Positions 52,794 to 59,470 of a stretch of DNA of 64,000 bases are shown here, one piece after another. The stretch is taken from contig CAIRZB010000001.1 in NCBI GenBank assembly GCA_903882935.1, positions 124,001 through 188,000 of the forward strand. Reading direction: 5' to 3'. Numbering within the stretch: position 1 is the first letter of the stretch; the number at the start of each line of letters is the position of its first letter. The DNA comes from an uncultured Parafilimonas sp. Its GTDB lineage: Bacteria; Bacteroidota; Bacteroidia; Chitinophagales; Chitinophagaceae. The translations under genes and the position numbers were made by a program. Under the pieces are notes generated by a model, which did not search any database, was not told the origin of the DNA, and saw only the letters and a list, made by a program, of their open reading frames with translations.

Positions 52794-52895
52794 TAACTGC
52801 GGAATGGCCCTGTATGTTTAGGTGGGCATATTTCATAGGCTCTGGCCTGGGTTTTTACAGGCTCGTACTGCAGCAGGCCTTGGCCTTCATGGCGG

Positions 52896-53420
52896 CTACA
52901 TGCCCATCAAGTCGCTCCGTTGTTGCTTTATTATTCGCATCATTAGCCCATAATCAAGGTGCTTGGCCAGTGCGTTTACCGCCTGGGCAATTCTTTTGGT
53001 TTTGGTTTCATCTGTTTTGGCACTGGTTATCCATTTGGTAAAGTAAAGCTGGTGGCTTTGTGCAAGGCTGTTAAAATAGGCCAATGCGGCGGGTTCATAT
53101 TCCAAGCATTCCATCATTTCTGCCGGCGGCTGTATGGCGGTTTCGTCAAGCTCAATTTTCACCAACACCTTATCCCCCTTGCGTTTTTTAAGCCCTTTGC
53201 GCATAGTGGCATTTATGGCCATAATATAATCGCCTTTGCCCATGGGTATCAATGCTACTTGTTTAATTGCGTAGCTGTCAAGCCAGCCCTTTACACGAAA
53301 GCTTTTTTTATTGCCCGGCTTTACTTGTGCCGCAATTTCGGCACACACGTTAATGTACGTCCAGCCGGTTTTTTCGCCTTGTTCGGCAAATTGTAGCAGG
53401 GTTGTGGTAAACTGCACCAT
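52896..53420 (-). CDS. DUF1905 / YdeI-OmdA family protein
   Basis: A 174-aa protein with an N-terminal DUF1905 domain (residues ~1-95: TGWTYINVCAEIAAQVKP, KGWLDSYAIKQVALIPMGKG, LVKIELDE) and a C-terminal OmdA-type segment (ALAYFNSLAQSHQLYFTKWI, AKTDETKTKRIAQAVNAL). The family is annotated bacteriocin-protection or YdeI/OmpD-associated, named for small stress or envelope phenotypes; no biochemical activity is established. It has no signal peptide, hence cytoplasmic. It stands alone between the alpha/beta hydrolase (convergent) and the NagX-like gene. Confidence 0.88.
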   Translation of the reverse strand: MVQFTTTLLQFAEQGEKTGWTYINVCAEIAAQVKPGNKKSFRVKGWLDSYAIKQVALIPMGKGDYIMAINATMRKGLKKRKGDKVLVKIELDETAIQPPAEMMECLEYEPAALAYFNSLAQSHQLYFTKWITSAKTDETKTKRIAQAVNALAKHLDYGLMMRIIKQQRSDLMGM

Positions 53421-53499
53421 GTGGTAAAAATAAAATAATTTTTAAAGGCATGCCCGTTATTTAGTTTACCTGGTTTGGTATATTAGCCAAGCCGCAACT

Positions 53500-54693
53500 T
53501 TACAACTTAAGCCGCAATTTGGCTTTGTTTAGCAAAATGGCAACGCCCATTACCGCAACCGCAAAAAAGGCTGCCCATGCAATACCGCCCCAGCCCCTGT
53601 CAACACTTTCGGGTATTAAGCTTATGCCAAACAGGGTAGTGATGTAATAAATAAAATCTGGTATTATGTAGGTAAGCAACGGGTTATTGGCTGCCGGTTT
53701 AAAAAAACTTGTCCAAGCCTTTATTTGCTTAACATCTATCAGCCAATATAAAAACGCAAAAATTAAGGTACAGCATCCCGCACTGTACATGCACCAAGTT
53801 GGCGTGGCATATATTTTTGATATTTTGTAATACGGCCTAAGCAAATACCCAACAGTAAATAGCACGGCGGCAAAGCTGATGGCTTGTAAAAAACGTTTTG
53901 GTAGCTTAACAGGCTTTGATTCGTCAAAAAATACCAAGCTGGCCACCATGCCGCATAACACTATGCTGGCATGGGCCAAATTACCGGCTTGCGCCGGTAT
54001 AAATTGCAACCAGCCAGTTTGCTGCACCTGCGGCAGTTTTGCGGCTGCGTACCATGCAACGCAAATGGCCACAGCTGCTGCAAGCCCATATTTGTTGCCC
54101 CGGCACACCTGGTAAACAATGCATGCATACAGGTAAGCCCAGCCAATAAGCCCCAATATGCCCCACCAGCGCGGTGTTATATGCCCCCCTTGCTCATCTT
54201 TATACACAAAAGCCAATACCGCAAGCAAAATAAACCCAACGGCTTTTAACGCGATAACAAGTTTTTTGCCAGCCTTGTAGTAAACCTTCCAAATAATAAC
54301 CACTGCTGTTAAAAATAGCAAAGCCCAAAGGTTTATGTTAATGCCCATGGCAGCCTCGTCATACCCGCCCTCGGCATTTACCATAAAAAAGCCCAACACC
54401 AATAGGCCCAGTGTGCGGAACAGGATATGTTGTTGTAACTGTAAAAAACTATCGCCCTTTGCCAGCCTGCTGTTAATGGCAAACGGTATTGACATGCCCA
54501 CGATAAAAAGAAACGAAGGAAAAACCGCATCCACAAAAGTCATCCCGTCATCGTTTGCATGCATATGCTTCATCCAGCCGGGTATGTCTTTGGCCCCGGC
54601 AAGCTCATTTACAAAAACCATCACCAGTATGGTTATGCCGCGCAAGGCATCTATAGATAAAATTCGTTGTGTGCTAAGTTTGTTATATTGCAT
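53500..54693 (-). CDS. Membrane acyltransferase of the DUF5009/NagX (HGSNAT-like) family
   Basis: A 397-aa integral membrane protein. The N-terminal RILSIDALRGITILVMVFVN is the family hallmark, and VFPSFLFIVGMSIPFAI and WWGILGLIGWAYLYAC follow across about ten hydrophobic segments; the motif resembles heparan-alpha-glucosaminide N-acetyltransferase, which moves an acetyl group across the membrane from acetyl-CoA to a sugar amine. In Bacteroidota such genes accompany amino-sugar use. The divergent neighbour 76 bp away is a GH18 chitinase, which would yield GlcNAc oligomers; a link between the two is inference. The length and start are normal. Confidence 0.85.
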   Translation of the reverse strand: MQYNKLSTQRILSIDALRGITILVMVFVNELAGAKDIPGWMKHMHANDDGMTFVDAVFPSFLFIVGMSIPFAINSRLAKGDSFLQLQQHILFRTLGLLVLGFFMVNAEGGYDEAAMGININLWALLFLTAVVIIWKVYYKAGKKLVIALKAVGFILLAVLAFVYKDEQGGHITPRWWGILGLIGWAYLYACIVYQVCRGNKYGLAAAVAICVAWYAAAKLPQVQQTGWLQFIPAQAGNLAHASIVLCGMVASLVFFDESKPVKLPKRFLQAISFAAVLFTVGYLLRPYYKISKIYATPTWCMYSAGCCTLIFAFLYWLIDVKQIKAWTSFFKPAANNPLLTYIIPDFIYYITTLFGISLIPESVDRGWGGIAWAAFFAVAVMGVAILLNKAKLRLKL

Positions 54694-54769
54694 TTGGGTG
54701 GTAATTTAAAACTGCTCTAACCGCCGCCGCTTGATGGCGACGTGGCCACTAAAGAAAAATTAAATATAT

Positions 54770-55936
54770 ATGAATTTAGCACGCGCCCTCAACCTAAAGG
54801 CACTAGTTTTTGCCACAGCAATCATTTTTGTTTGTGCCTACACCCCAAAACATGGGCAGCCTAGTAAAAACAAGGGGGCTAAGCAAGTGATTATGGGGTA
54901 TGTGGGCGGTTACAGGGGGCTGATACGCACCGACTCCATCGACGTTGCGCGCTTAACCCATATAAACTATGCTTTTGTGGATATTAAGGACAACAGGGCA
55001 TGGTTACATAATGGCAAGACTGACGAAGTGAATTTGAGGCGGCTTGCGGCGTTGAAAACGAAAAACCCAGCATTGAAAATATTGATTTCCGTGGGTGGTT
55101 GGACGTGGAGCAAGCATTTTTCAGATGCCGTGCTTACTGACACCGCTACCAAAAATTTTGCAGAAAGTGCGGTAGCCATAGTGGCCAAATACGGCATTGA
55201 CGGTGTGGATATTGACTGGGAGTACCCCGGCATGGAGGGTGATGGCAATGTATACCGGCCGCAAGATAAAACCGGCTACACCAGGCTTTTTAAATACCTG
55301 CGGCAGGGGTTGGACAGCCTGGGCCAACTAACCCGGCAGCAATATTGTGTTACAACCGCCGTGGGTGCATCGCAGCAGTATATTGACCATACCGAGATGG
55401 GCAAAGTGCAGCAATACACAGACTTTATAAACTTGATGACCTACGACTTTACGGATGGCGATGATACCGTGGCGATACACCATACTAACCTTTATGCGCC
55501 GTTGGCTTACCCTGCTGGCAGGTTGCGGAGTGCAGACATTTGCACAAAAGAGTTTTTGGCTGCGGGTGTGCCCGCCGAAAAACTGGTGATGGGCATTGGC
55601 TTTTACGGCCATGCCATGCAGATGCGCAATGCCATGGGGCATGGGCTAAACCAAAAAGCTGTTAAGGCCGTGCGGGTAGGCGGTTTTAGCTTTATACACG
55701 ACAGCCTGGTGAACAAACGGGGCTATGTGCGGTATTGGGACAGTGCGGCACATGCCCCCTACCTTTTTAACGAGGAAAGAAAAATATTTATCACCTACGA
55801 CGACGAGCAGTCAGTAAAAGATAAATGTTTGTATACAACGCAGCACGGGTTGGGCGGTGTAATGTTTTGGGAGTATTTTGAAGACAAACGGGAATATTTG
55901 CTGAAGACGATAACGGAGAATTTGGCGTATAGATAA
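54770..55936 (+). CDS. Glycoside hydrolase family 18 chitinase
   Basis: A 388-aa exported chitinase of GH18, cleaving beta-1,4-GlcNAc linkages by substrate-assisted retention. A hydrophobic N-terminal segment (ALVFATAIIFVCAY) acts as signal, possibly a lipoprotein signal. The TIM barrel starts with VIMGYVGGYRG; SVGGWTWSKHF is the usual SxGG strand; and the DxxDxDxE catalytic signature is intact in GVDIDWEYPG with acid Glu near residue 151. Later barrel motifs LMTYDFTDG and GIGFYGHAMQM match. It is a compact single-domain enzyme without a carbohydrate-binding module. It is divergent from the NagX-like gene, and both could serve chitin breakdown. Confidence 0.93.
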   Translation: MNLARALNLKALVFATAIIFVCAYTPKHGQPSKNKGAKQVIMGYVGGYRGLIRTDSIDVARLTHINYAFVDIKDNRAWLHNGKTDEVNLRRLAALKTKNPALKILISVGGWTWSKHFSDAVLTDTATKNFAESAVAIVAKYGIDGVDIDWEYPGMEGDGNVYRPQDKTGYTRLFKYLRQGLDSLGQLTRQQYCVTTAVGASQQYIDHTEMGKVQQYTDFINLMTYDFTDGDDTVAIHHTNLYAPLAYPAGRLRSADICTKEFLAAGVPAEKLVMGIGFYGHAMQMRNAMGHGLNQKAVKAVRVGGFSFIHDSLVNKRGYVRYWDSAAHAPYLFNEERKIFITYDDEQSVKDKCLYTTQHGLGGVMFWEYFEDKREYLLKTITENLAYR

Positions 55937-56231
55937 TTGGCCTTATAGTTTTTACAATACGCAACAGTGGTTTTTTTATACGTAAACAGTTGATTTTAAA
56001 TGCAACTAAATATAGCTTTTAAAATTACTTCTAATACAAGTTAACAAAAACTTTACGAAACAGTGCGGTTTATTGGCTGTTTAGCCTTACCTTTGCGCCG
56101 TATTAATGAGTTATACACAAAATTAAGTAAGTGAAGGATCTTATCTGCTACACAAAATCTGCTAACGGGTTAGTTTTCATTACTCCAGTGTTTTTCTCAG
56201 AACATTTATCATTTTTATTAATTAGCAAAGC
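55937..56231. other. 295-bp region holding RRM-gene promoter and long leader
   Basis: Between the GH18 stop and the RRM gene. A promoter at 56088-56095 predicts an mRNA leader of about 130 nt, long for this genome and reminiscent of cold-shock leaders. No ORF or terminator was recognised after the GH18 gene. Confidence 0.55.
56088..56095 (+). promoter_or_regulatory. -7 promoter box TACCTTTG (RRM gene)
   Basis: Exact TAnnTTTG match; a TTG (56073-56075) lies upstream but closer than the usual -33 spacing. Transcription from about 56102 would give a leader of about 130 nt before ATG 56232. Confidence 0.6.
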
Positions 56232-56561
56232 ATGAACATTTATGTTTCAAACTTAAGCTTCAACGTAGAAGACGAAGACTTAAGAGGATTTTTTGAAGAG
56301 TACGGCGAAATCAAATCAGCAAAAGTTATCACAGACAAATTCACGCAGAAAAGCCGTGGTTTTGGTTTTGTGGAAATGCTTGATGATGAAGCTGCACAAA
56401 AAGCCATTAAAGAATTGGACGGTGCCCAGGTTGAAGGCAGGGCTATCCGTGTAACTATTGCCAAGCCTAGGGAAGAAAAAAGTGGCCCTAGCAACGGCGG
56501 CGGTGCAAGGCGTTCATTTAGCAATAGCGGCAACGGCGGCGGCGGTGGAAGCAGGTGGTAG
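56232..56561 (+). CDS. RRM-domain RNA-binding protein (Gly-rich tail)
   Basis: A 109-aa single-RRM protein like cyanobacterial Rbp and Bacteroidota cold-inducible RNA-binding proteins. RNP2 is IYVSNL (residues 3-8) and RNP1 is KSRGFGFVEM (40-49), with the aromatic residues that stack on RNA present. The C-terminal ~28 residues are basic and Gly-rich (AKPREEKSGPS, then GNGGGGGSRW), an unstructured RNA-binding tail. It probably acts as an RNA chaperone in the cytoplasm, in a phylum that generally lacks many CspA-type chaperones. A long leader and a strong terminator frame the gene, suggesting high, possibly temperature-controlled, expression. Confidence 0.93.
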   Translation: MNIYVSNLSFNVEDEDLRGFFEEYGEIKSAKVITDKFTQKSRGFGFVEMLDDEAAQKAIKELDGAQVEGRAIRVTIAKPREEKSGPSNGGGARRSFSNSGNGGGGGSRW

Positions 56562-56582
56562 TACTACCCGTTTAATCGTATT

Positions 56583-56619
56583 AAAAAAGGGAGTTCACTT
56601 ATCATGGACTCTCTTTTTT
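56583..56619 (+). terminator. Intrinsic terminator after the RRM gene
   Basis: AAAAAAGGGAGTTCA pairs with TGGACTCTCTTTTTT (two wobbles) around a 7-nt loop, ending in a T-run. It lies 21 bp past the stop. Confidence 0.85.
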
Positions 56620-56735
56620 ATTTGCACCAACTCAGCGTTGATGAAGCAGAAGTATATGCTCGATTAGCATAATAACAATAATGGCCACTAAAACCCGGTC
56701 GTAAATGACAGCCCATCCCAATTGTAGGTAAGTGT

Positions 56736-57588
56736 TCACCTCCGTATTTTGAAACTGTCTCCCTCGGTTAATATGGCCATGGAAACGTTTTTCCAAGTAA
56801 TTTGGCCCTTTCCATTAATCACCAATCCCTTCGGCTTACGCAGCAATACCACCTGCCCTTCGCCGGTAACAGTTATTTTTTTGCCCTGCACTACAATGGC
56901 TGTTGATTCATCAATGCCAATGCACGGGTAGCTAGGGTATTTGGCCAAAGCCGATATAAGCCGGTTGTAACGGCTGCGTTTGATAAAATGCTGGTCTATG
57001 ATTACGGAATCAATCAAGCCGAGTCCCTCCTGTATGTCAATATTGCCATAAACTATTTTCTTAAAAGTCTCATGGTATACCGTGTCGCCAAGCAGCTCGT
57101 TGCCAGTAAGCATTTCATGGCTCATAACGGCGGCACCGGCACTGGTGCCGGCAACCGTAGCGCCTTGGTTATAGGCTGCATGAATGGCATCGTACACCGG
57201 TGTGTGCAGCACGGCCTTCATAAAACGAACTTGGTCGCCGCCAGTAATAAAAATTAATTTGGCGTGCTTGAGTGAATCTAGCCATACTTGGTCATGTGTT
57301 CTGTCTGCGGTAAAGTTTAGCTTGGCTATGGTGTTTGTACAAAGGCTTTTAATATCCTCATTAAAATAAAAAATACGAACTGTCTGGCTCTGCACTGCTC
57401 ATAGGCAGTACCGCTACATAATCTTTTTTGCCCAGCTCCGCTGTACCCAGCAAAGTTTTCATCAATGCCACCGTTCGGTTGCCGCCGCCAATAATAAACA
57501 GCTTGCCTTTTGGGGCGGTATGTTTTGGCTGCGCATTTGTAGCCGCAATGGCAGTTAACAAAACAGCTATTATAAGTCGGTATTTCAT
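56736..57588 (-). pseudogene. Cyanophycinase-like S51 peptidase gene, split by a one-base frameshift
   Basis: Two overlapping minus-strand frames together make one S51-type peptidase. Frame 1 (57588 to 57361) encodes a signal peptide (MKYRLIIAVLLTAIAATNA), FIIGGGNRTVALMKTLLG and VLPMSSAEPDSSY. Frame 2 (from about 57373 down to 56736) continues with YFNEDIKSLC, LIFITGGDQVRF and the nucleophile elbow VAGTSAGAAVMSHEML. Removing one A from the six-A run at 57368-57373 (TTTTTT on the coding strand) fuses them seamlessly. Exported cyanophycinase-type proteins hydrolyse beta-aspartyl peptides. The frameshift may be real, a sequencing error in a homopolymer, or corrected by transcriptional slippage; the catalytic half is otherwise undamaged. 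Confidence 0.8.
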
Positions 57589-57753
57589 GTGGGCAAGTTA
57601 GGGCATAATGCCAAATATTGGGCAAAAGTGAAAGCCCCGTTAATAAACCGGCCTACAAAATCACTTGGATGTCATTTTTTATTTAAGTTAACAAACCGAA
57701 CTGTTTTTGGCACCGTAATTGAATACAATTTATTATTGAAAGGGGGAGTTTTT

Positions 57754-57999
57754 ATGAAAGACAATTTTACGATATCATGGAAGGGCAGTAGGGTGGTGGT
57801 TGACCTGGTGGAGACTAACAAAACACCCGTGTATGTTTTGCACATGCCAAAAACGAAGAAAGAAATCATCAGCCATATTGATGAAACCGGCGTTGAACAC
57901 TGGCTTGAAAGAGGCAAGGGCGAGACGGACGATGCCAATAAAATTGGGGCATTAATTGAAATGGCCATGTACAAACATTACAACCATTGGGGTATTTAA
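57754..57999 (+). CDS. Small hypothetical protein, 81 aa
   Basis: ATG 57754 is preceded by a strong Shine-Dalgarno-like AAAGGGGGAG, unusual in this window and a good argument for a real gene and this start. The protein is soluble and mixed charged: a beta-like start (NFTISWKGSRVVVDLVE), a Lys-rich stretch (HMPKTKKEIISHIDETG) and a C-terminal helix (KIGALIEMAMYKHYNHWGI). I recognise no domain. Its last four bases overlap the stop of the convergent DinB-family gene. The open frame extends to 57589, but the upstream part has no coding character. Confidence 0.65.
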   Translation: MKDNFTISWKGSRVVVDLVETNKTPVYVLHMPKTKKEIISHIDETGVEHWLERGKGETDDANKIGALIEMAMYKHYNHWGI

Positions 58000-58520
58000 C
58001 CCAGTTGGTTTAATGCCTTTAGCATGCTTGCCGTTACCAGCAGTTGGCCTGTATGCCGCATGGTATGTTCCGCTGCATGAAAAAGCAACCCTAACACATT
58101 GGTGGGTATTTGTTTACGCCCAATGCCGCGCACATCTAAAATGGTAGAGGTGTCCGTTTGCCTTAGTTGGGTAATGGCATTTTCTATTTGCCCGTCAAGG
58201 GCCGCTAGTACATCATTCATCCCAATAAGTTCATCGTGTTTTCCCTCCAGGCTTAATGCCTGTAGCTGTAGCTGGCTTAAAGCCTCGCCTTTTGCGTAGG
58301 TAAAAAGCCTGTCTAACACGCCCGTTATGTGTTGTACATGAAAGGCAGGGCTGGCCAACCCGGCAGGCTGCTGCCAAAATAACGCACGGTCAAAATTGTT
58401 TAGTATGCTGTGTGCTTCTTCTTGGGCCTGTAACAATGCATGTGCCACCGGCTGCAACAGCGGGGCAATGCCGGGTATTGGCCCACGTTGCCAAACTTCA
58501 GGTTGTTGTGTTGTTGCCAT
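57996..58520 (-). CDS. DinB-like four-helix-bundle protein
   Basis: A 174-aa protein of the DinB/YfiT-like superfamily of metal-dependent hydrolases or thiol transferases. The three-His metal site is visible as FHVQHITG (one His of the pair in helix 2) and HAAEHTMRHTGQLL in the last helix. The rest is helical (AHALLQAQEEAHSILNNFDR; ALDGQIENAITQLRQ). Members act in thiol transfer (bacillithiol, mycothiol) or are uncharacterised; which applies is unknown. It has no signal peptide. It is convergent with the 81-aa gene with a 4-bp stop overlap. A repeat word TTGTTTTTTCACCAAC lies 83 bp upstream of its start. Confidence 0.85.
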   Translation of the reverse strand: MATTQQPEVWQRGPIPGIAPLLQPVAHALLQAQEEAHSILNNFDRALFWQQPAGLASPAFHVQHITGVLDRLFTYAKGEALSQLQLQALSLEGKHDELIGMNDVLAALDGQIENAITQLRQTDTSTILDVRGIGRKQIPTNVLGLLFHAAEHTMRHTGQLLVTASMLKALNQLG

Positions 58521-58602
58521 ACATCATAATTTTTCTTTTCCAAAGTAACGCTTTAATTGTGCTTAATATGTGCCTGGTGGTTCCGAAATGAGAAATTTCA
58601 TA

Positions 58603-58618
58603 TTGTTTTTTCACCAAC
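58603..58618 (+). repeat. Outlying copy of TTGTTTTTTCACCAAC
   Basis: Sixteen bases identical to the arms of the inverted repeat at 59259-59335 except for one T fewer. It lies upstream of the 83-aa gene, in the intergenic region shared with the DinB gene. Confidence 0.6.
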
Positions 58619-58732
58619 ATTTTGTAGCTTTATTTATTACCCTAAAAAAGTGTCAGTTCCCCTTTAAAACGCCCCTTTTCCTGCCATTAAATGGTTGGCG
58701 AAGGCATTTATAACAATATCAAAATTTTTTTT

Positions 58733-58984
58733 ATGACGAATGAAGCCATCGCCAAATTTGTTGAAAGCACGGGTAAGGCGAAAGAGCATGTGAAGATTTC
58801 TTTTAAAAAGCGTGGTACCGTGGTGGGTTATTTTGTACAGAGCAAAGACTATAACGACCTAAAATCGAAAAACTTTTGGCGCATAGTGATTGAACCACAT
58901 ATTGATGCGTGGAAAAAATCGAACGATATTAACCTTGCCAAAATTTTTAATGGCATAGAAATTACCAGTTTAAAGGCCGTGTAA
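58733..58984 (+). CDS. Small hypothetical protein, 83 aa, basic
   Basis: Starting at ATG 58733 (MTNEAIAKFVEST), this 83-aa protein is Lys-rich with an N-terminal helix and a beta-type middle (HVKISFKKRGTVVGYFVQ; NFWRIVIEPHIDAW) that is faintly Sm/SH3-like, though I cannot claim the fold. No family is recognised. A longer start at 58691 in frame adds a Val-Gly-rich stretch without support. The gene is flanked by copies of a TTGTTTTTTTCACCAAC repeat on both sides. A GC hairpin with T-run (59125) about 140 bp downstream may end the transcript. Confidence 0.6.
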   Translation: MTNEAIAKFVESTGKAKEHVKISFKKRGTVVGYFVQSKDYNDLKSKNFWRIVIEPHIDAWKKSNDINLAKIFNGIEITSLKAV

Positions 58985-59124
58985 CACTTCGCCACTGTGT
59001 CTGTCTTTTATTGTTCCTGCCAGCTAATAACGCAACTCTGCCGCAGCCAAGTTTTATAACTGGCCACTATTAGCTGAACATCCTATAAAAACAGCAAAGA
59101 ATATTAGTTAATTTTTTACACAGT

Positions 59125-59141
59125 GCGGGTTAATTACCCGC
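59125..59141 (+). terminator. Candidate terminator downstream of the 83-aa gene
   Basis: GCGGGT / ACCCGC stem with a TAATT loop, then CTGCTTTTTTA. It lies about 140 bp past the stop, so the assignment is tentative. Confidence 0.5.
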
Positions 59142-59258
59142 CTGCTTTTTTATGCCCGGCAGCCCAAACTTTTTTGTGTGCCATCGTGCCTTTGCCTGCA
59201 CGGTATACTCAATTGCCTAAATAATTACAATTCATCTAATGGGGTATTATCCGCCGTT

Positions 59259-59335
59259 GTTGTTTTTTTCACCAACCATTATTCTCAATCGGTTAGCCCT
59301 ATAGCGATGGATACTTTGTTGGTGAAAAAAACAAC
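59259..59335. repeat. Perfect 18-bp inverted repeat with 41-nt spacer
   Basis: Arms GTTGTTTTTTTCACCAAC (59259-59276) and GTTGGTGAAAAAAACAAC (59318-59335) are exact reverse complements. The spacer is not symmetrical. A third, direct copy of the left arm, one T shorter, lies at 58603. It does not look like a terminator (loop too long) and could be a protein-binding site, a mobile-element remnant or an RNA hairpin. Confidence 0.75.
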
Positions 59336-59410
59336 GTAGGTGAAATTCGGCGTTAATAGACGAGTTTATTATAAATTATTGCTTGCGGGGTAGCTGTTTT
59401 GCATAACAAA

Positions 59411-59439
59411 AAAGCCCCCCGAAATATTCAGGGGGCTTT
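59411..59439 (-). terminator. Intrinsic terminator after clpB
   Basis: AAAGCCCCC / GGGGGCTTT stem; on the minus strand followed by TTTG after the CTTTTTT run. It lies about 32 bp past the clpB stop. Confidence 0.85.
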
Positions 59440-59470
59440 ATGGCAGTGCCAAAAGCACATTAACACTCGC

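Larger units (their letters stand above)
58985..59470. other. 486-bp intergenic region with hairpins
   Basis: Between the 83-aa gene and clpB (convergent). It holds a hairpin with a T-run at 59125, a perfect 18-bp inverted repeat (59259-59335) and the clpB terminator (59411). No ORF or RNA gene is recognised. Confidence 0.6.

Noticed and set aside
57361..57395. Programmed -1 frameshift at T TTT TTA in the cyanophycinase-like gene
   Set aside because: The heptamer is in the right phase for -1 slippage, but the downstream half is in the +1 frame, so -1 slippage would not restore it.
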